Shown here piece by piece: positions 63,379 to 64,000 of a DNA stretch of 64,000 bases. The stretch comes from Chlorops oryzae (lineage: Eukaryota > Arthropoda > Insecta > Diptera > Chloropidae). The DNA is taken from contig CM035807.1 of NCBI GenBank assembly GCA_020466095.1, positions 55,164,555 to 55,228,554 of the forward strand. Direction: 5' to 3'. Position numbers and translations under genes: made by a program. A model generated the notes under the pieces. The model was given only the letters and a program-made list of their open reading frames with translations. It was not told where the DNA came from and did no database searches. Positions within the stretch are counted from its first letter, which is position 1, and every line of letters starts with the position of its first letter.

Positions 63379-64000
63379 TACCCAGCGTAAGCGGGGTATA
63401 TTAGTTTTTTGCGAATCTTGTAACAGGGAGAACTAAGCTCCGGAAATATAGACATATATATATATAGAAATGATCAGGATCAAAAACTGAATCGATTTAG
63501 TCATGTCCGTCTGTCCGTCAGTCCGTGGTCGGATCTCCTCCGAAACGGCTGGACCAATCAAGTCAAAATTTGGCACACAGGTATATCGGGATCCGAGTAT
63601 GATCCTAAGTAAAAATGGGAGACATCCGCCCACTCCCACGCCCACTAATGAATATAATGTGTTTTCAGTAAAATGCTTGTAACTTGCGAACAACTCAACA
63701 CATTCCATTGATATTTGGTGTACTGGTAAACTACAAAAAGGGACATATCCTGGAAAAAAAAATTGACGCCGCCCTCCGTGAGCCACGCCCACAAATAAGC
63801 CTACAAATAAGGGCTTATCGTAACTTGTGAAGTAAAAGGCGTAGAAGCTTTAAATTCGCAACATAGGTTGACCAAGACGAATGAAAGGTGTAGGAAAAAT
63901 TTTATGAGGCCCGCCCACTGCCACGCCCACAAATGGAGATTTTTCGTAACTTCCGAAGTAAAAAGCGTAGAAGCTTAAAATTCGCTACATAGGTTGACCA
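63378..64000 (-). repeat. Interspersed GTGGGCGTGGC repeat, inverted copy running off the window
   Basis: Starts TATACCCAGCGTAAGCGGGG, the inverse of the ends at 665 and 17166. It carries the same TCCGTCTGTCCGT block, shorter than in copy 2, and diverged GCCACGCCCAC subunits up to the window end. It abuts the Penelope element. Confidence 0.8.

Overview
The window is AT-rich eukaryotic DNA from an insect, most probably a schizophoran (higher) fly. The evidence is a split gene whose exons match the fly Cnot4 protein almost residue for residue, a nearly complete Himar1-type (irritans) mariner, and jockey, 412/mdg1-like gypsy, BEL/Pao and Penelope retroelements. No bacterial features are present. 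Only one host gene is recognisable: the first four coding exons of Cnot4 (8692-9323, + strand), a CCR4-NOT RING ubiquitin ligase. The rest of the gene is not found, so the following 54 kb may lie inside a transposon-filled intron.

Layout. 1-665: interspersed GTGGGCGTGGC-type repeat. 1150-2693: LOA/R1-like non-LTR reverse transcriptase. 3064-3640: fold-back and 74-bp tandem repeats. 3716-4222: jockey fragment. 5478-6242: Penelope fragment. 6812-8071: DD37E Tc1/mariner element with both ends. 8620-9323: Cnot4. 9846-10152: Harbinger-like MITE. 10185-16259: degraded BEL/Pao element with env-like remnant. 16262-17166: second GTGGGCGTGGC repeat. 17175-18510: gypsy RNase H and Tc3-like fragments. 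19227-20180: large palindromic array. 20620-24480: BEL/Pao pol on the minus strand, interrupted by pogo-like MITEs. 24835-26397: second DD37E fragment and a gypsy gag. 27265-36431: an old gypsy split by a younger, LTR-bounded 412-like gypsy (28080-36020), which has lost its reverse transcriptase and carries a CR1/jockey-group element inside gag. 36433-40165: LOA-like element split by a Transib-like element that holds a mellifera-type mariner. 40195-41720: gypsy RT remnants.

The most striking region is 41721-58760. A jockey element is split by a hAT transposon with 8-bp target duplications (TTCTGAAG at 44403-44410 and 55643-55650). The hAT is split by an irritans mariner and by further inverted-repeat elements. 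A 4.5-kb block was then duplicated in tandem by unequal crossover between two mariner copies. The middle mariner is a visible recombinant of its neighbours. Each duplicated block also holds a MITE ending in CACAGTG, the heptamer shared by Transib transposons and V(D)J recombination signals, inserted in a palindrome with a 5-bp duplication.

58835-64000 holds a gypsy integrase remnant, a three-unit hairpin repeat, a jockey RT fragment, a long but broken Penelope element with a candidate hammerhead core, and a third GTGGGCGTGGC repeat running off the window. Nearly all transposon genes carry stops or frameshifts. The mellifera-type mariner ORF (36992-38053) and the younger gypsy integrase (28786-29706) are the best preserved. 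The genes do not form a pathway; the window is best read as a stratified record of insertions around one host gene.
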